From Thermomicrobiales bacterium (GTDB taxonomy: Bacteria; Chloroflexota; Chloroflexia; Thermomicrobiales; CFX8): 48,124 nucleotides of DNA. Below, piece after piece: positions 8,298 through 17,129 of this stretch; the stretch's first letter is position 1; each line of letters starts with the position of its first letter. Under the pieces are notes generated by a model, which was given only the letters and a program-made list of their open reading frames with translations, was not told the DNA's origin and made no database searches. Position numbers and translations under genes: made by a program. The stretch lies in assembly GCA_023954495.1 (NCBI GenBank), contig JAMLIA010000020.1, positions 1-48,124 of the forward strand. Reading direction: 5' to 3'.

Positions 8298-9524
8298 ATG
8301 TCAGACAAGCCCCAGGTCACGAAGACCGTCCTTGCCTATTCCGGCGGTCTGGATACCTCGATCATCATTCCCTGGCTGAAGGAGAACTACGGCGGCGAAG
8401 TCGTCGCGTTCGCAGCCGACGTCGGCCAGGAGGCTGAGCTCGACGGCCTCGAAGAGAAGGCCATCCAGAGCGGCGCGTCAAAACTGTACATCGCCGATCT
8501 CAAAGAAGAGTTCATCCGGGACTATGCCTTCCCGACTCTGCGTGCCGGTGCGCTTTATGAGCGCAAGTACCTGCTCGGCACCAGCTTCGCCCGCCCGGTC
8601 ATCGCCGCCCACCAGGTCGCCGTCGCCAAGAAGGAAGGCGCGGATGCGCTGGCTCACGGCTGCACCGGCAAGGGCAACGATCAGGTGCGCTTTGAGCTAA
8701 CCTATCAGGCGCTGGCACCCGAGATGGCCGTCATCGCACCGTGGCGCGAATGGGACATCCACTCCCGCGAGGACGCGATCGAGTACGCTCGCATGCACGA
8801 GATCCCCATCCGCCAGTCGAAAGAAAACATCTACTCCCGAGACCGCAACCTCTGGCACTTCTCCCACGAGGGCGGACAGCTCGAAGATCCCTGGCTGGAG
8901 CCACCGTCCGAGATCTTCGGAATCACGGTCGCTCCGGAGGATGCGCCCGACGCAGCGCAGGAGATCACGATCGGTTTCGAGCAGGGCACACCGATTTCAG
9001 TCGATGGTCAGGTTCTCGGTCCGGTCGAGATTGTCGATTTGCTGAACGAGCTGGGCGGCAAGCACGGCGTCGGTCGGATCGACCTCGTCGAGAACCGCCT
9101 CGTCGGCATGAAGAGCCGCGGCATCTACGAGCAGCCGGGTGCGACGATCCTCTCAGTCGCCCACAAGGAGCTTGAGTCGGTCACGCTCGATCGCCAGACA
9201 CTGCATTACAAGGATCTGGTCGGCGAGCGCTATGCTGAGCTCGTCTACGACGGCCTCTGGTTCACGCCGCTGCGCGAGGCGATCGATGCCTTCGTCAACG
9301 TCACCCAGAAGCGCGTCACCGGGGATGTGCGTGTGAAGCTGTACAAGGGCAACACGATCGTCACCGGTCGCCGCTCGCCATACTCGCTCTACTCCGAGGA
9401 CTTCGCGACCTTCGGAGCCAGCGCCGATTACGACCATGCCGACGCCGAGGGCTTCATCACCCTGTTCGGCCTGCCGCTCAAGATCACGGCGCTCAGCCCG
9501 TCGCCTGAGAACAGCAAGAGCTAG
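8298..9524 (+). CDS. argG: Argininosuccinate synthase
   Basis: Cytoplasmic enzyme that joins citrulline and aspartate using ATP to form argininosuccinate, the penultimate step of arginine synthesis. The 408 residues have the N-type ATP pyrophosphatase P-loop AYSGGLDTS (13-21), [11 protein letters not shown], the conserved [15 protein letters not shown] segment and the [20 protein letters not shown] citrulline/aspartate-binding region. Length and order are typical of the family. AAGGAG at 8282-8287 precedes the ATG by 10 nt. No other arginine genes are adjacent. An arginine-rich leader ORF upstream suggests attenuation-type control. A 40-bp palindromic terminator lies just after the stop. Confidence 0.97.
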   Translation: MSDKPQVTKTVLAYSGGLDTSIIIPWLKENYGGEVVAFAADVGQEAELDGLEEKAIQSGASKLYIADLKEEFIRDYAFPTLRAGALYERKYLLGTSFARPVIAAHQVAVAKKEGADALAHGCTGKGNDQVRFELTYQALAPEMAVIAPWREWDIHSREDAIEYARMHEIPIRQSKENIYSRDRNLWHFSHEGGQLEDPWLEPPSEIFGITVAPEDAPDAAQEITIGFEQGTPISVDGQVLGPVEIVDLLNELGGKHGVGRIDLVENRLVGMKSRGIYEQPGATILSVAHKELESVTLDRQTLHYKDLVGERYAELVYDGLWFTPLREAIDAFVNVTQKRVTGDVRVKLYKGNTIVTGRRSPYSLYSEDFATFGASADYDHADAEGFITLFGLPLKITALSPSPENSKS

Positions 9525-9546
9525 CACGCGTCTCAAACGCCGAGAG

Positions 9547-9586
9547 CATCAAAGGAGCCGGACCAATTGGTCCGGCTCCTTTGATG
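9547..9586. terminator. Bidirectional terminator between argG and the ABC permease
   Basis: A perfect 40-bp palindrome: 18-bp arms, each starting CATCAAAGGAGCCGGACC on its own strand, around AATT. It sits between two convergent genes. T-runs are short, but AAAGG/CCTTT at the base serves both directions. Confidence 0.75.
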
Positions 9587-9610
9587 TTGCCATCGTGGTT
9601 GCCGAGTCGA

Positions 9611-10519
9611 TTACTCGCGCTGGCGCGGATCGAGCGCGTCGCGCAGACCATCGCCGATCAGGTTGAACGCCAACACTGTCAGGAAGATCATGATGCCTGG
9701 CGAGATCGCGATGTGCGGATAGTTGCGCAGGAAGTCGCGACCATCAGACAACATGCTGCCCCAGGCCGGCGTCGGGCGCTGAATGCCGAAGCCGAGGAAG
9801 GACAGCGACGCTTCCAGCAGGATGACAATACCGACCGACAGGCTGGCCAGCACGATGACCGGACCCAAAACAGACGGGACGATGTGGCGGAAGATCACAC
9901 GCCGGTCGGTCGCTCCCGCCGTCCGGGCAGCCAGCACGAATTCACGTTCACGCAAACTGAGAACGTCAGCGCGCACAACGCGGGCATATGACGCCCACGA
10001 TGTCATGCCGATCACAATCACAACCGTCCACAGGCTCGGGCCGAGCACAGCAGCCAGAGTAATCAGCAAGATCAGCAGCGGGAACGCCAGAATAGCGTCG
10101 ACAACACGCGATAGCAACGAATCAACCGTACCGCCGAAGTAGCCAGCGACTGCGCCGACGGTAATGCCAATGAGGAGCGAAATCGACGTCGCTGCCAGCG
10201 CGACGACGAAGGCCACGCGCGTCCCGCGGATAAGGCGGCTGAGAATATCCCGGCCGAGGTCATCCTGGCCGAGTGGATGTGCCCAGCTCGGGCCGGCACC
10301 GCGCTGCGCAGGTGCAATGGCTGTGTAGCTATACGGCTCGAAAACACCGGGAATAATCGCAATCACGCCGAGGATCGCGATAAACACGAGTGCAACAACA
10401 CCCGGTTTGAACCGCTTGAATCGTCGCCAAGATCGCGATAGCTCACTGCGACGGTTCTTCTCTGCGTCGCGGATCCCGGCTTCTTCCAGGGTTTCGTTGG
10501 TAGAAGTGGTCGTCTCCAT
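9611..10519 (-). CDS. ABC transporter permease, DppC/OppC type
   Basis: Second membrane subunit of a peptide/nickel-family importer. 302 residues with an N-terminal cytoplasmic tail, a hydrophobic segment at about 38-58, then the periplasmic loop ending in AHPLGQDDLGRDILSRLIRGTR, a DppC hallmark, and further membrane helices. The EAA coupling loop lies around GATDRRVIFRHIVP, and LEASLSFLGFGIQRPTPAWG is the family C-terminal signature. ATG at 10517-10519 has AGGAG 8 nt upstream. It follows DppB-like permease by 23 bp in the same direction and is the last gene before a strong terminator. The locus contains no ATP-binding subunit. Confidence 0.93.
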   Translation of the reverse strand: METTTSTNETLEEAGIRDAEKNRRSELSRSWRRFKRFKPGVVALVFIAILGVIAIIPGVFEPYSYTAIAPAQRGAGPSWAHPLGQDDLGRDILSRLIRGTRVAFVVALAATSISLLIGITVGAVAGYFGGTVDSLLSRVVDAILAFPLLILLITLAAVLGPSLWTVVIVIGMTSWASYARVVRADVLSLREREFVLAARTAGATDRRVIFRHIVPSVLGPVIVLASLSVGIVILLEASLSFLGFGIQRPTPAWGSMLSDGRDFLRNYPHIAISPGIMIFLTVLAFNLIGDGLRDALDPRQRE

Positions 10520-10542
10520 GGTCGTTTACTCCTGCTCGCTTC

Positions 10543-11478
10543 CTACTTGTTCAGCCGGATGCGCGGATCAATGACCGCGTAGAGAAGATCCGTCAGGATG
10601 TTTGCGAGGAGGACGAACACGGTTAGCAGGACGACGATCGCTTGCACAACCTGGAAGTCAAAGCGGTTGACTGAGTCGAGGAACAACGAGCCAAGTCCCG
10701 GCCAGGCAAAGATCGACTCAACAACGACCGAGCCGCTGATGAGGAATCCAGCCCGCACACCGAGGATCGTGATGATCGGCAGAAGCGCATTGCGAACTGC
10801 GTGCCCGACGATCACGGCGTACTCGGAGAGTCCCTTCGATCGCGCGGTCTTTACGTAGTCCTGCTCAAGGACTTCGAGCATCGTTCCGCGCATCATGCGC
10901 GTCAGGAGCGCCAGCTCGTTGAGTGACAACGCGAGGACCGGCAGGATATACGCTTTCCAGCCGCTCGAACCGAACGGCGGTAACCAGCCTAATTTGAGCG
11001 AGAAGAAGATGATTGACATCAGCGCGACCCAGAAGACAGGCAACGCCACGCCCGCGCTTGCGATCACCATGACAGCCGAGTCGTAGGCGGAATAGCGCTT
11101 AATTGCCGCCAACATTCCGGCTGGAATGGATATGATGATCGCTATGACGTACGCAATGAGGTTCAACTTCAGCGTGGGAATCGCGGCGCTGAAAATCATG
11201 CCGCTAACCGGCGAGCCACGTCGGACGATGGACTCACCCAGGTCGCCAGAAACGAAGTTCTTTAACCACGTGAAGTACTGCTCATACCACGGGCGATCCA
11301 TGCCCCACTTGTGCAGGATAGCCGCGCGTTGCTCGGCCGACATCTGCACGTTGCCCTCGCCGAGCATCAGGTCAATCGGGTCGCCGGGTGCTGCCTGAAG
11401 GATCGCAAACGCGAAGAACGTGATGATAAATACCACCACGACCCCCTGCAGCAGTCGACGAATGATGTAGCTAACCAT
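10543..11478 (-). CDS. ABC transporter permease, DppB/OppB type
   Basis: First membrane subunit of the same importer; 311 residues. It opens MVSYIIRRLLQGVVVVF, the characteristic start of DppB/OppB/NikB proteins, followed by LQAAPGDPIDLMLGE and the WGMDRPWYEQYFTWLKNFVSGDLG loop. Several hydrophobic helices and the LTRMMRGTMLEVLEQDYVKTARSKG EAA-type loop (broken here for reading: LTRMMRGTMLEVLEQDY then VKTARSKG) are present, with FAWPGLGSLFLDSV near the end. The gene lies 83 bp after the receptor gene and 23 bp before DppC, so one operon is likely. Confidence 0.93.
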   Translation of the reverse strand: MVSYIIRRLLQGVVVVFIITFFAFAILQAAPGDPIDLMLGEGNVQMSAEQRAAILHKWGMDRPWYEQYFTWLKNFVSGDLGESIVRRGSPVSGMIFSAAIPTLKLNLIAYVIAIIISIPAGMLAAIKRYSAYDSAVMVIASAGVALPVFWVALMSIIFFSLKLGWLPPFGSSGWKAYILPVLALSLNELALLTRMMRGTMLEVLEQDYVKTARSKGLSEYAVIVGHAVRNALLPIITILGVRAGFLISGSVVVESIFAWPGLGSLFLDSVNRFDFQVVQAIVVLLTVFVLLANILTDLLYAVIDPRIRLNK

Positions 11479-11561
11479 CGCGGCTCGTTCCAGTTCCCGT
11501 TAACTCGGCAAGCTGCCGGAATCGCGTGCAGCGACTCCGACAGCTAACCGGTGAGATCAGA

Positions 11562-13373
11562 TCAGGCCTCTTCGATCCACATCTTGTAGGCCATGTTGTA
11601 GACTTGGCTACCCGAGAGCAGCGGCTCTTCTGGCAGACCCTTCACCCGAGTGGTGAAGAACACGAACCAGTCCCAATACTGCACGAACAGAATCGGCACA
11701 TCTTCGCAGAAGATCTCCTGGACGCGCTTGTAGATCACCTTGCGCTTCTCAGGATCTGGCTCGGCCAGTCCATCTTCAAGCAGCTGATCCATCTCCGGGT
11801 TGGAGTAGTGCGTGCCAAGAGACACGCCAGACCAATCGGAGTGCATCACCGCGGTGGCATCCGGGTCGCCACCAGAACCGCCCCACGTCCAGTTGTGCAT
11901 ACCCATCTGGAGCTTGTTGGAACGGACATCTTCAGTCATGGCAGTCGATTCGACAATGTCAAACTTCCCACCGACCTGGGTGACCCACTGCTGGAACGCC
12001 TCGACGATCGGACGCCGTGCCTGATCGCCCGAGATCATGCCGCACTTCCACTCCAGCCGAACGCCATCCTTTTCACGGACGCCGTCGCTGCCCATGGTCC
12101 AGCCGGCCTCGTCCAGCATCTGGTTGGCCGTATCCGGGTCGTAGTCGTACTTCATGACATCGGTGTCGTCGTGATAATACGCGACTGCCGGCGACAGGTT
12201 GGTCGTGGCTTTCACTGCCAGCCCGCGCCAGATGTCGTTCACGATCGTGTCCCGATCCAGGGCAAACATCATCGCTTGGCGAACGACCTTGTCCTTGAAC
12301 TGATCGCTCGTCGTGTTGATCTGGAAGTTGTTGCAGGCAGTGCTTGACGTGATCGAGACATAGAAATTGCCGCTGTCGCGCAGGCGGATGTTGTCATCCG
12401 TGTTGAGCGACCAGACCGACGAATCGGCCTCACCAGTTTCCAGCGCAATCGCGCGCACCGATGGCTCCGGAACGGTGTTCAGGCGATAGCCATCAAGGAG
12501 CGGGCGACCACGAAAGTGATCCTCGAACGCCTCGAGTTCAACGAACGATGCAGGATCGTAGTCCTTCATCTTGAACGGACCGGTACCAACCGGGTTCGTG
12601 CTGTACTCGGCATCGCCGATCGGCTCGTGAACGTGCTTCGGAACGATGAACGACGAACCGGCCTTGGTGAGGAACGCAGCATTCGGCGCGTCAAGGCTGA
12701 CGACAACGGTCATGTCATCCGGTGCCTCAACGCTGGTTATGCCAACAAAGCGGCTACCGGTCGTCATCGCGTTGTCCGGATTGCCGTAGTATTCGAAGGT
12801 GTACACAACATCCTCAGCCGAGAACGTCTCACCATCATGGAACGGGACATCGGATCGCAGCTTGAATGTGTAGACGGTGCCGTCATCGCTGATCTCATAC
12901 GACTCGGCGAGCGTCGGCTGATACTCGAACCACGGGTCCATTTCGGTAAGTGCGTTATGGATCTGCGTGATGCAGGCCCAGTTGACCGTCGGACCGATGT
13001 AGTCCGGGCTCAGGCCATCGACGCCCTCGTGGCCCATCACAATCAGCATGCCGCCTTGCTTGCCTTCGCCACCGGTGGATTCGGTCGCCTCGGCTGCAGG
13101 CTCCTCGGTCGCCTCGGCTGCAGGCTCCTCGGTCGCTTCGGCTGCCGGCTCTTCGGTTGCCTCGCCGCTGGTATCGGCAGTCGGCTCGGCGGCATCAGCG
13201 GTCGTCGCTGTTGCTGCCGGCGTATCGTCATCGTCGTCACCACCGCAAGCGGAGAGCACCGAGCCGGCCAACGGCAAGGCAGCACCCATGACGACGGCGC
13301 GTTTCAAAAACCCGCGGCGCGAGGTCGGTCCCACGCGCTCAAGCAAATCGGACATGCGTGTTAGTCGATCCAC
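11562..13373 (-). CDS. Family 5 extracellular solute-binding lipoprotein, copy 1
   Basis: Receptor of a peptide/nickel-type ABC importer (SBP_bac_5). The GTG at 13371-13373 is chosen because the protein then opens VDRL like its paralogues (LDRL, MDRL), with AGGAGGGG just upstream; TTG 13379 is an alternative. Signals: twin-arginine TSRRGFLKRA, hydrophobic VVMGAALPLAGSVLSAC with lipobox LSAC, a polyaspartate turn, then a Thr/Glu/Ala linker containing three EEPAAEAT units encoded by a DNA tandem repeat. The mature part carries the family motifs (GLSPDYIGPTVNWAC, YTFKLRSDVPFHDGE, WRGLAVKATTNLSPA) and ends near VFFTTRVKGLPEEPLLSGSQ. It is next to both permeases and is likely their primary receptor. 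Confidence 0.92.
   Translation of the reverse strand: MDRLTRMSDLLERVGPTSRRGFLKRAVVMGAALPLAGSVLSACGGDDDDDTPAATATTADAAEPTADTSGEATEEPAAEATEEPAAEATEEPAAEATESTGGEGKQGGMLIVMGHEGVDGLSPDYIGPTVNWACITQIHNALTEMDPWFEYQPTLAESYEISDDGTVYTFKLRSDVPFHDGETFSAEDVVYTFEYYGNPDNAMTTGSRFVGITSVEAPDDMTVVVSLDAPNAAFLTKAGSSFIVPKHVHEPIGDAEYSTNPVGTGPFKMKDYDPASFVELEAFEDHFRGRPLLDGYRLNTVPEPSVRAIALETGEADSSVWSLNTDDNIRLRDSGNFYVSITSSTACNNFQINTTSDQFKDKVVRQAMMFALDRDTIVNDIWRGLAVKATTNLSPAVAYYHDDTDVMKYDYDPDTANQMLDEAGWTMGSDGVREKDGVRLEWKCGMISGDQARRPIVEAFQQWVTQVGGKFDIVESTAMTEDVRSNKLQMGMHNWTWGGSGGDPDATAVMHSDWSGVSLGTHYSNPEMDQLLEDGLAEPDPEKRKVIYKRVQEIFCEDVPILFVQYWDWFVFFTTRVKGLPEEPLLSGSQVYNMAYKMWIEEA
13081..13152. repeat. Three tandem 24-bp units in the receptor linker
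   Basis: Units at 13081, 13105 and 13129. The first two are identical and the third has three changes. In frame they encode EEPAAEAT-type repeats of a flexible linker, so copy number can vary without a frameshift. Confidence 0.9.
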
Positions 13374-13539
13374 GCTCAATCACCCCTCCTGAGAATGTCC
13401 AACGGTTCGTGTCGTTCGGTTGGTTCGTCACCTGTTGCAACCGAGAAGAGATTGACTGCCGGGCACCTCCCCTCTGCCGTCCCCTTAGAAGTGGAAGATC
13501 TCCCTACGGTCTCTCCCTGTGTGCGTCGAATACTTGTCG

Positions 13540-14853
13540 TCACATTCGTATGACGCCAAGCTCCCCCTCGACCACGACCTGTGTACCAAATTGCTCAGAG
13601 AGCTTCTGGAACCGATTGAGGATACCAGTTGCAACCGCCCCAGTTGCAAGGCGCGGTCGCCCTCGCTGGTGGGTTGCCTCACCAAGCCCGAGCCAAACTG
13701 GATAGATCGTTATCTCTCTGAGGGTCGATCCGTCCCAGTGACAGACCGGGACGATCGTCTCCCAGTAGCGCTGATCGGCCGGGAATCCCTTAGTGTCGCC
13801 CTCGGATCGCTGCGCGTAGACCTGTCCAGGTGTCGTCGTCGGCTCAATCCGAAATGTCTCATACGAATCCGACGGCAGCTTGTACGTCAGCTCGTTCTGG
13901 CCAACGAAGTTGCCGAGGCTGTAGAACACCGGCTTGCCGTCGATGATCTCGACGCCGCGCAGCAGATGCGGACCGTGGCCAACCACGACGTCTGCGCCGG
14001 CCGCGATGACGCTGCGGGCAAATGCTCGGATGAAGTCGGCCGGCTCCTCCTTCGTCTTGCCTTGTTCGTGCGCATGAATGCTGGCAACCACAAGGTCAGA
14101 TCGACCGGCAGCTTCGGCAACCCAGGCGCAGATCTCATCCAGATCGCGCTGGTTCGGTGCCGTCTCAATCCGCGTCGAGTCACCGGCGCGGAAGTTGGCA
14201 TCGAGGAACGGCAGGATGTCTTCGGATGCTGGTGGGAAGCCGAACCCCAGCCGGATGCGATCCAGACGGCGTTCCTCGAGCCCGAGGTTGGTGACGACAC
14301 GGCGCAACGCCGCCAGATCGTCCTCTGGAACGATATACGTCGTGGAGTAGCGCAGCGGGTTGATTCCGGGACGCCCGGCCATGTCGGGCCGCTGGACGCT
14401 CGCTTGCTGCCCCTTGCCAAACGTCGAGGCACAGGCCACCAATCCGACCGACCCGGCGCTCGTGTCCAGATAGGCAGGCATGCGCGCTTCGCCCAGATTG
14501 CGGCCTATGCCTGCCCAGACAATGTCATGTGCGTTGAGGATGTCGATCGTCGTCAGCAGGCCCGACACACCATAGTTCAGGCTGTGATTGTTCGGCATGG
14601 CAAAGAGATTGATTCCGGCGGCCACCAACTCATCAATCACCCACTCATGCGCCCCGAGGTGCGAGCCCCCGCTGTCTTCGACGGGATAGCCCTCAAAGTT
14701 GTTGGGCAACGACTCCAGATTGGTAAAGGAGACGTCGCTCTCCCGGAGAACCTGCAGCAACGCTTGCGTTGGCTCATCCTGATACACGCTGATGCTGCGG
14801 GCGATCAGGCTATCACCCGTCAGCGCCATGCGCAGCGCCTGTTGTTCGGTCAT
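13540..14853 (-). CDS. CapA family protein (poly-gamma-glutamate capsule / metallophosphatase-like)
   Basis: 437 residues of the PGA_cap family, a calcineurin-like metallophosphoesterase relative often linked with polyglutamate export but also found in soluble forms. Motifs: MALTGDSLIAR (9-19), SFTNLESLPNN, ANH-like MPNNHSLNYGVSGL, and the C-terminal VVGHGPHLLRGVEIIDGKP followed by VFYSLGNFV. No signal peptide or membrane anchor is visible, so it may be cytoplasmic. It lies between receptor copies 1 and 2 on the same strand, which suggests a link with the transported compound. ATG at 14851-14853. Confidence 0.88.
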   Translation of the reverse strand: MTEQQALRMALTGDSLIARSISVYQDEPTQALLQVLRESDVSFTNLESLPNNFEGYPVEDSGGSHLGAHEWVIDELVAAGINLFAMPNNHSLNYGVSGLLTTIDILNAHDIVWAGIGRNLGEARMPAYLDTSAGSVGLVACASTFGKGQQASVQRPDMAGRPGINPLRYSTTYIVPEDDLAALRRVVTNLGLEERRLDRIRLGFGFPPASEDILPFLDANFRAGDSTRIETAPNQRDLDEICAWVAEAAGRSDLVVASIHAHEQGKTKEEPADFIRAFARSVIAAGADVVVGHGPHLLRGVEIIDGKPVFYSLGNFVGQNELTYKLPSDSYETFRIEPTTTPGQVYAQRSEGDTKGFPADQRYWETIVPVCHWDGSTLREITIYPVWLGLGEATHQRGRPRLATGAVATGILNRFQKLSEQFGTQVVVEGELGVIRM

Positions 14854-14951
14854 CCAGCGTTTTCCCCTCAGTCTGGCCGATGAACTGGCGCGGAATCAGC
14901 AACCAGGAACCGTGCCCTTGCCGCCGATTTCCCGTCCAACAGCACAAAAAT

Positions 14952-14981
14952 GCCTGGGGTCGCGTTACCGCGTCCCCAGGC
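14952..14981 (-). terminator. Terminator of receptor copy 2
   Basis: Hairpin GCCTGGGG-x-CGCG around a 4-nt loop (12 paired bases with one T opposite T), followed on the minus strand by ATTTTTG. It is 20 bp after the stop, so copy 2 may be transcribed separately from capA. Confidence 0.82.
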
Positions 14982-15001
14982 TGGTGACGATAAACCGGAA
15001 T

Positions 15002-16825
15002 TTAGTCCTCGTCAATCCACAGCTTGTTGGCCATGTTGTAGATCTGGCTGCCGGCTAGCAGCGGCTCCTCCGGCAGGCCCTTCACACGCGTCGTGAAGAA
15101 GACGAACCAGTCCCAGAACTGAATGTAGAGGATCGGCACGTCTTCGCAGAAGATCTCCTGCACACGCTTGTAGATGACCTTGCGCTTCTCCGGATCCGGC
15201 TCCGCGAGGCCATCCTCCAGCAGCTGGTCCATCTCCGGGTTTGAGTAATAGGTACCAACCGACGGGCCCGACCAGTCCGAGTGCAATACGGCGGTCGCGT
15301 CCGGGTCGCCACCGTCGCCGCCGTACGTCCAGTTGTAGAGCGCCATCTGATTCTTGTGCTCACGCACCGAACCGATGATGTCAGTCGTTTCGATGATGTC
15401 CATCTTGCAGCCAATCTGGCTGACCCACTGCTGGACGGCCTCAGCGATTGGGCGGCGTGCCTGATCGCCCGAGATGATGCCGCAATTCCACTGCAGCTTG
15501 ATGCCATCCTTCTCGCGGATGCCATCACCGCCAACAGTCCAGCCGGCCGCATCCAGCGCGGCAGCTGCCTTGTCGAGATCATAGTCGTACTTGGCCACAT
15601 CCGTGTCGTCGTGGTAGTACGCCAGCGCCGGGGACAAGTTCGTTGTCGCTTTCACTGCCAGTCCGCGCCAGATGTCATTGACGATCGAATCACGGTCAAC
15701 GGCATACATCAGCGCCTGGCGGACAGCTTTGTCCTTGAACTGATCCGAAGAGCAGTCCATCGGCATGTGGTTCACCGCCGTGCTGGACGTGATCGACGTC
15801 CAGTACTCACCACTGTCGCGCAGCCGAATATTGTCGTCCGTGCTGAGGGACCAGACCGACGAATCCGCCTCGCCCGTCTCCAGCGCGATCGCGCGCACCG
15901 ACGGCTCCGGCACGGTATTCAGGCGGTAGGCATCGAGGTATGGGCGGCCACGGAAGTGGTCGTCGAACGCCACCATCTCGACAAACGACGCCGGGTCGTA
16001 TTCCGAGAGCTTGAACGCGCCAGTTCCGATCGGCTGGCGGCTGTACTCCTCGTCGCCAATCGGCTCGTGGATGTGCTTCGGCACGATGAAGCCGGAGGCT
16101 CCCTGCGTCAGGAACGCCGCGTTCGGCGTCTTCAGATTGATGACGACAGTGTTGTCATCCGGCGCGTCGACAGTGTCGATCGAGATGAAGTTGCTGCCGG
16201 TCGTCATGGCGTTGTCGGGGTTCGCGTAGTACTCCAGCGTGTACTTCACATCGGCCGACGAGAAGATCTCGCCGTCGTGGAACGGCACGTCCGGATGCAG
16301 CTTGAAGGTGTAGATCAGGCCATCGTCGCTGATCTCGTAGGAGTCTGCGAGGATCGGCTGATACTCGAACCACGCATCCATCTCCACCATGGCGTTGTGG
16401 ATCTGGGTAATGCAGGCCCAGTTCACCGTCGGGCCGATGTAGTCCGGGCTGAGGCCATCGACGCCCTCGTGACCCATGACGATCAGCTTGCCGCCCTGCT
16501 TCGGTTCACCCGCTGCGCCGCCGGTTGATTCGGTTGCTTCCGCTTCGGGCTCCTCAGTCGCCTCGGACGAGCTGCCCTCAGTCGCCTCCGCTTCTGGCTC
16601 TTCGGTTGCTTCGCCGCCGCTGGTATCAGCAGTTGCGTCGCTCGATGCAGCCGTCGTCGCCGTTGCTGCCGGCGTGTCGTCGTCATCATCCCCGCCGCAT
16701 GCGCTCAGCACCGAGCCGGCAAGTGGCAGCGCTGCGCCCATAATCGCAGCGCGCTTCAGGAATCCGCGGCGCGATGTGGCACCGACGCGATCCAGAAGTT
16801 CAGTCATGTTCTGCAATCGATCCAA
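15002..16825 (-). CDS. Family 5 extracellular solute-binding lipoprotein, copy 2
   Basis: Paralogue of copies 1 and 3. TTG at 16823-16825 is chosen as start: AGGTGG lies 6 nt upstream and LDRLQNM aligns with the starts of the other two copies. The frame stays open 21 codons further but without a better site. Twin-arginine ATSRRGFLKRA, hydrophobic AAIMGAALPLAGSVLSAC with lipobox LSAC, polyaspartate, then a Glu/Ala/Thr/Ser linker. The mature domain shares long near-identical stretches with copy 3, such as IVPKHIHEPIGDEEYSRQP and YLDAYRLNTVPEPSVRAIAL. 607 residues. It has its own terminator, so the receptors may be expressed independently and feed one permease pair. Confidence 0.92.
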   Translation of the reverse strand: MDRLQNMTELLDRVGATSRRGFLKRAAIMGAALPLAGSVLSACGGDDDDDTPAATATTAASSDATADTSGGEATEEPEAEATEGSSSEATEEPEAEATESTGGAAGEPKQGGKLIVMGHEGVDGLSPDYIGPTVNWACITQIHNAMVEMDAWFEYQPILADSYEISDDGLIYTFKLHPDVPFHDGEIFSSADVKYTLEYYANPDNAMTTGSNFISIDTVDAPDDNTVVINLKTPNAAFLTQGASGFIVPKHIHEPIGDEEYSRQPIGTGAFKLSEYDPASFVEMVAFDDHFRGRPYLDAYRLNTVPEPSVRAIALETGEADSSVWSLSTDDNIRLRDSGEYWTSITSSTAVNHMPMDCSSDQFKDKAVRQALMYAVDRDSIVNDIWRGLAVKATTNLSPALAYYHDDTDVAKYDYDLDKAAAALDAAGWTVGGDGIREKDGIKLQWNCGIISGDQARRPIAEAVQQWVSQIGCKMDIIETTDIIGSVREHKNQMALYNWTYGGDGGDPDATAVLHSDWSGPSVGTYYSNPEMDQLLEDGLAEPDPEKRKVIYKRVQEIFCEDVPILYIQFWDWFVFFTTRVKGLPEEPLLAGSQIYNMANKLWIDED

Positions 16826-17129
16826 GCTATTCCACCTGTTCTGCGTATCGCTCACATTTCGACGTTCATGGTTTGAACGGAAAAACACCAGACCAGATCA
16901 GCCGCTAAGCCCCTCCCCACGACCACATCGGAACGTCGACATTATTCTCGATCTCCGGTGTTGGGTCTTCAGCGCCACATCCCACCCCCCGCACATGATC
17001 AGCCTTACACGGCTGCTGGCTCGAGATCGTGTCGCCTCGTCGTTCGCACATTCGTTGGAACTATCATCACACAAACAGAACCCGGGGTGCGTTGCCGCAT
17101 CCCCGGGCTTCGAACATCCGGTGGCTACC
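16826..17129. other. Intergenic region between receptor copies 3 and 2
   Basis: 304 bp. It contains the terminator of copy 3 (17081-17107) and the leader of copy 2. No promoter box stands out, and no other gene, repeat or RNA was seen. Confidence 0.5.
17081..17107 (-). terminator. Terminator of receptor copy 3
   Basis: Hairpin CCCGGGG-TGCG/CGCA-CCCCGGG with a 4-nt loop and a one-base bulge. On the minus strand TTCTGTTTGTG follows. It lies 22 bp after the copy 3 stop. Confidence 0.78.

Noticed and set aside
13081-13152. Regular 24-bp repeats resembling a CRISPR array
   Set aside because: There are no spacers, the units are contiguous and in frame, and they encode the linker of a lipoprotein.
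16023-16528. Open plus-strand frames opposite the receptor genes
   Set aside because: Similar shadow frames occur opposite all three paralogous receptors, as expected from their shared sequence; no ribosome sites or motifs.
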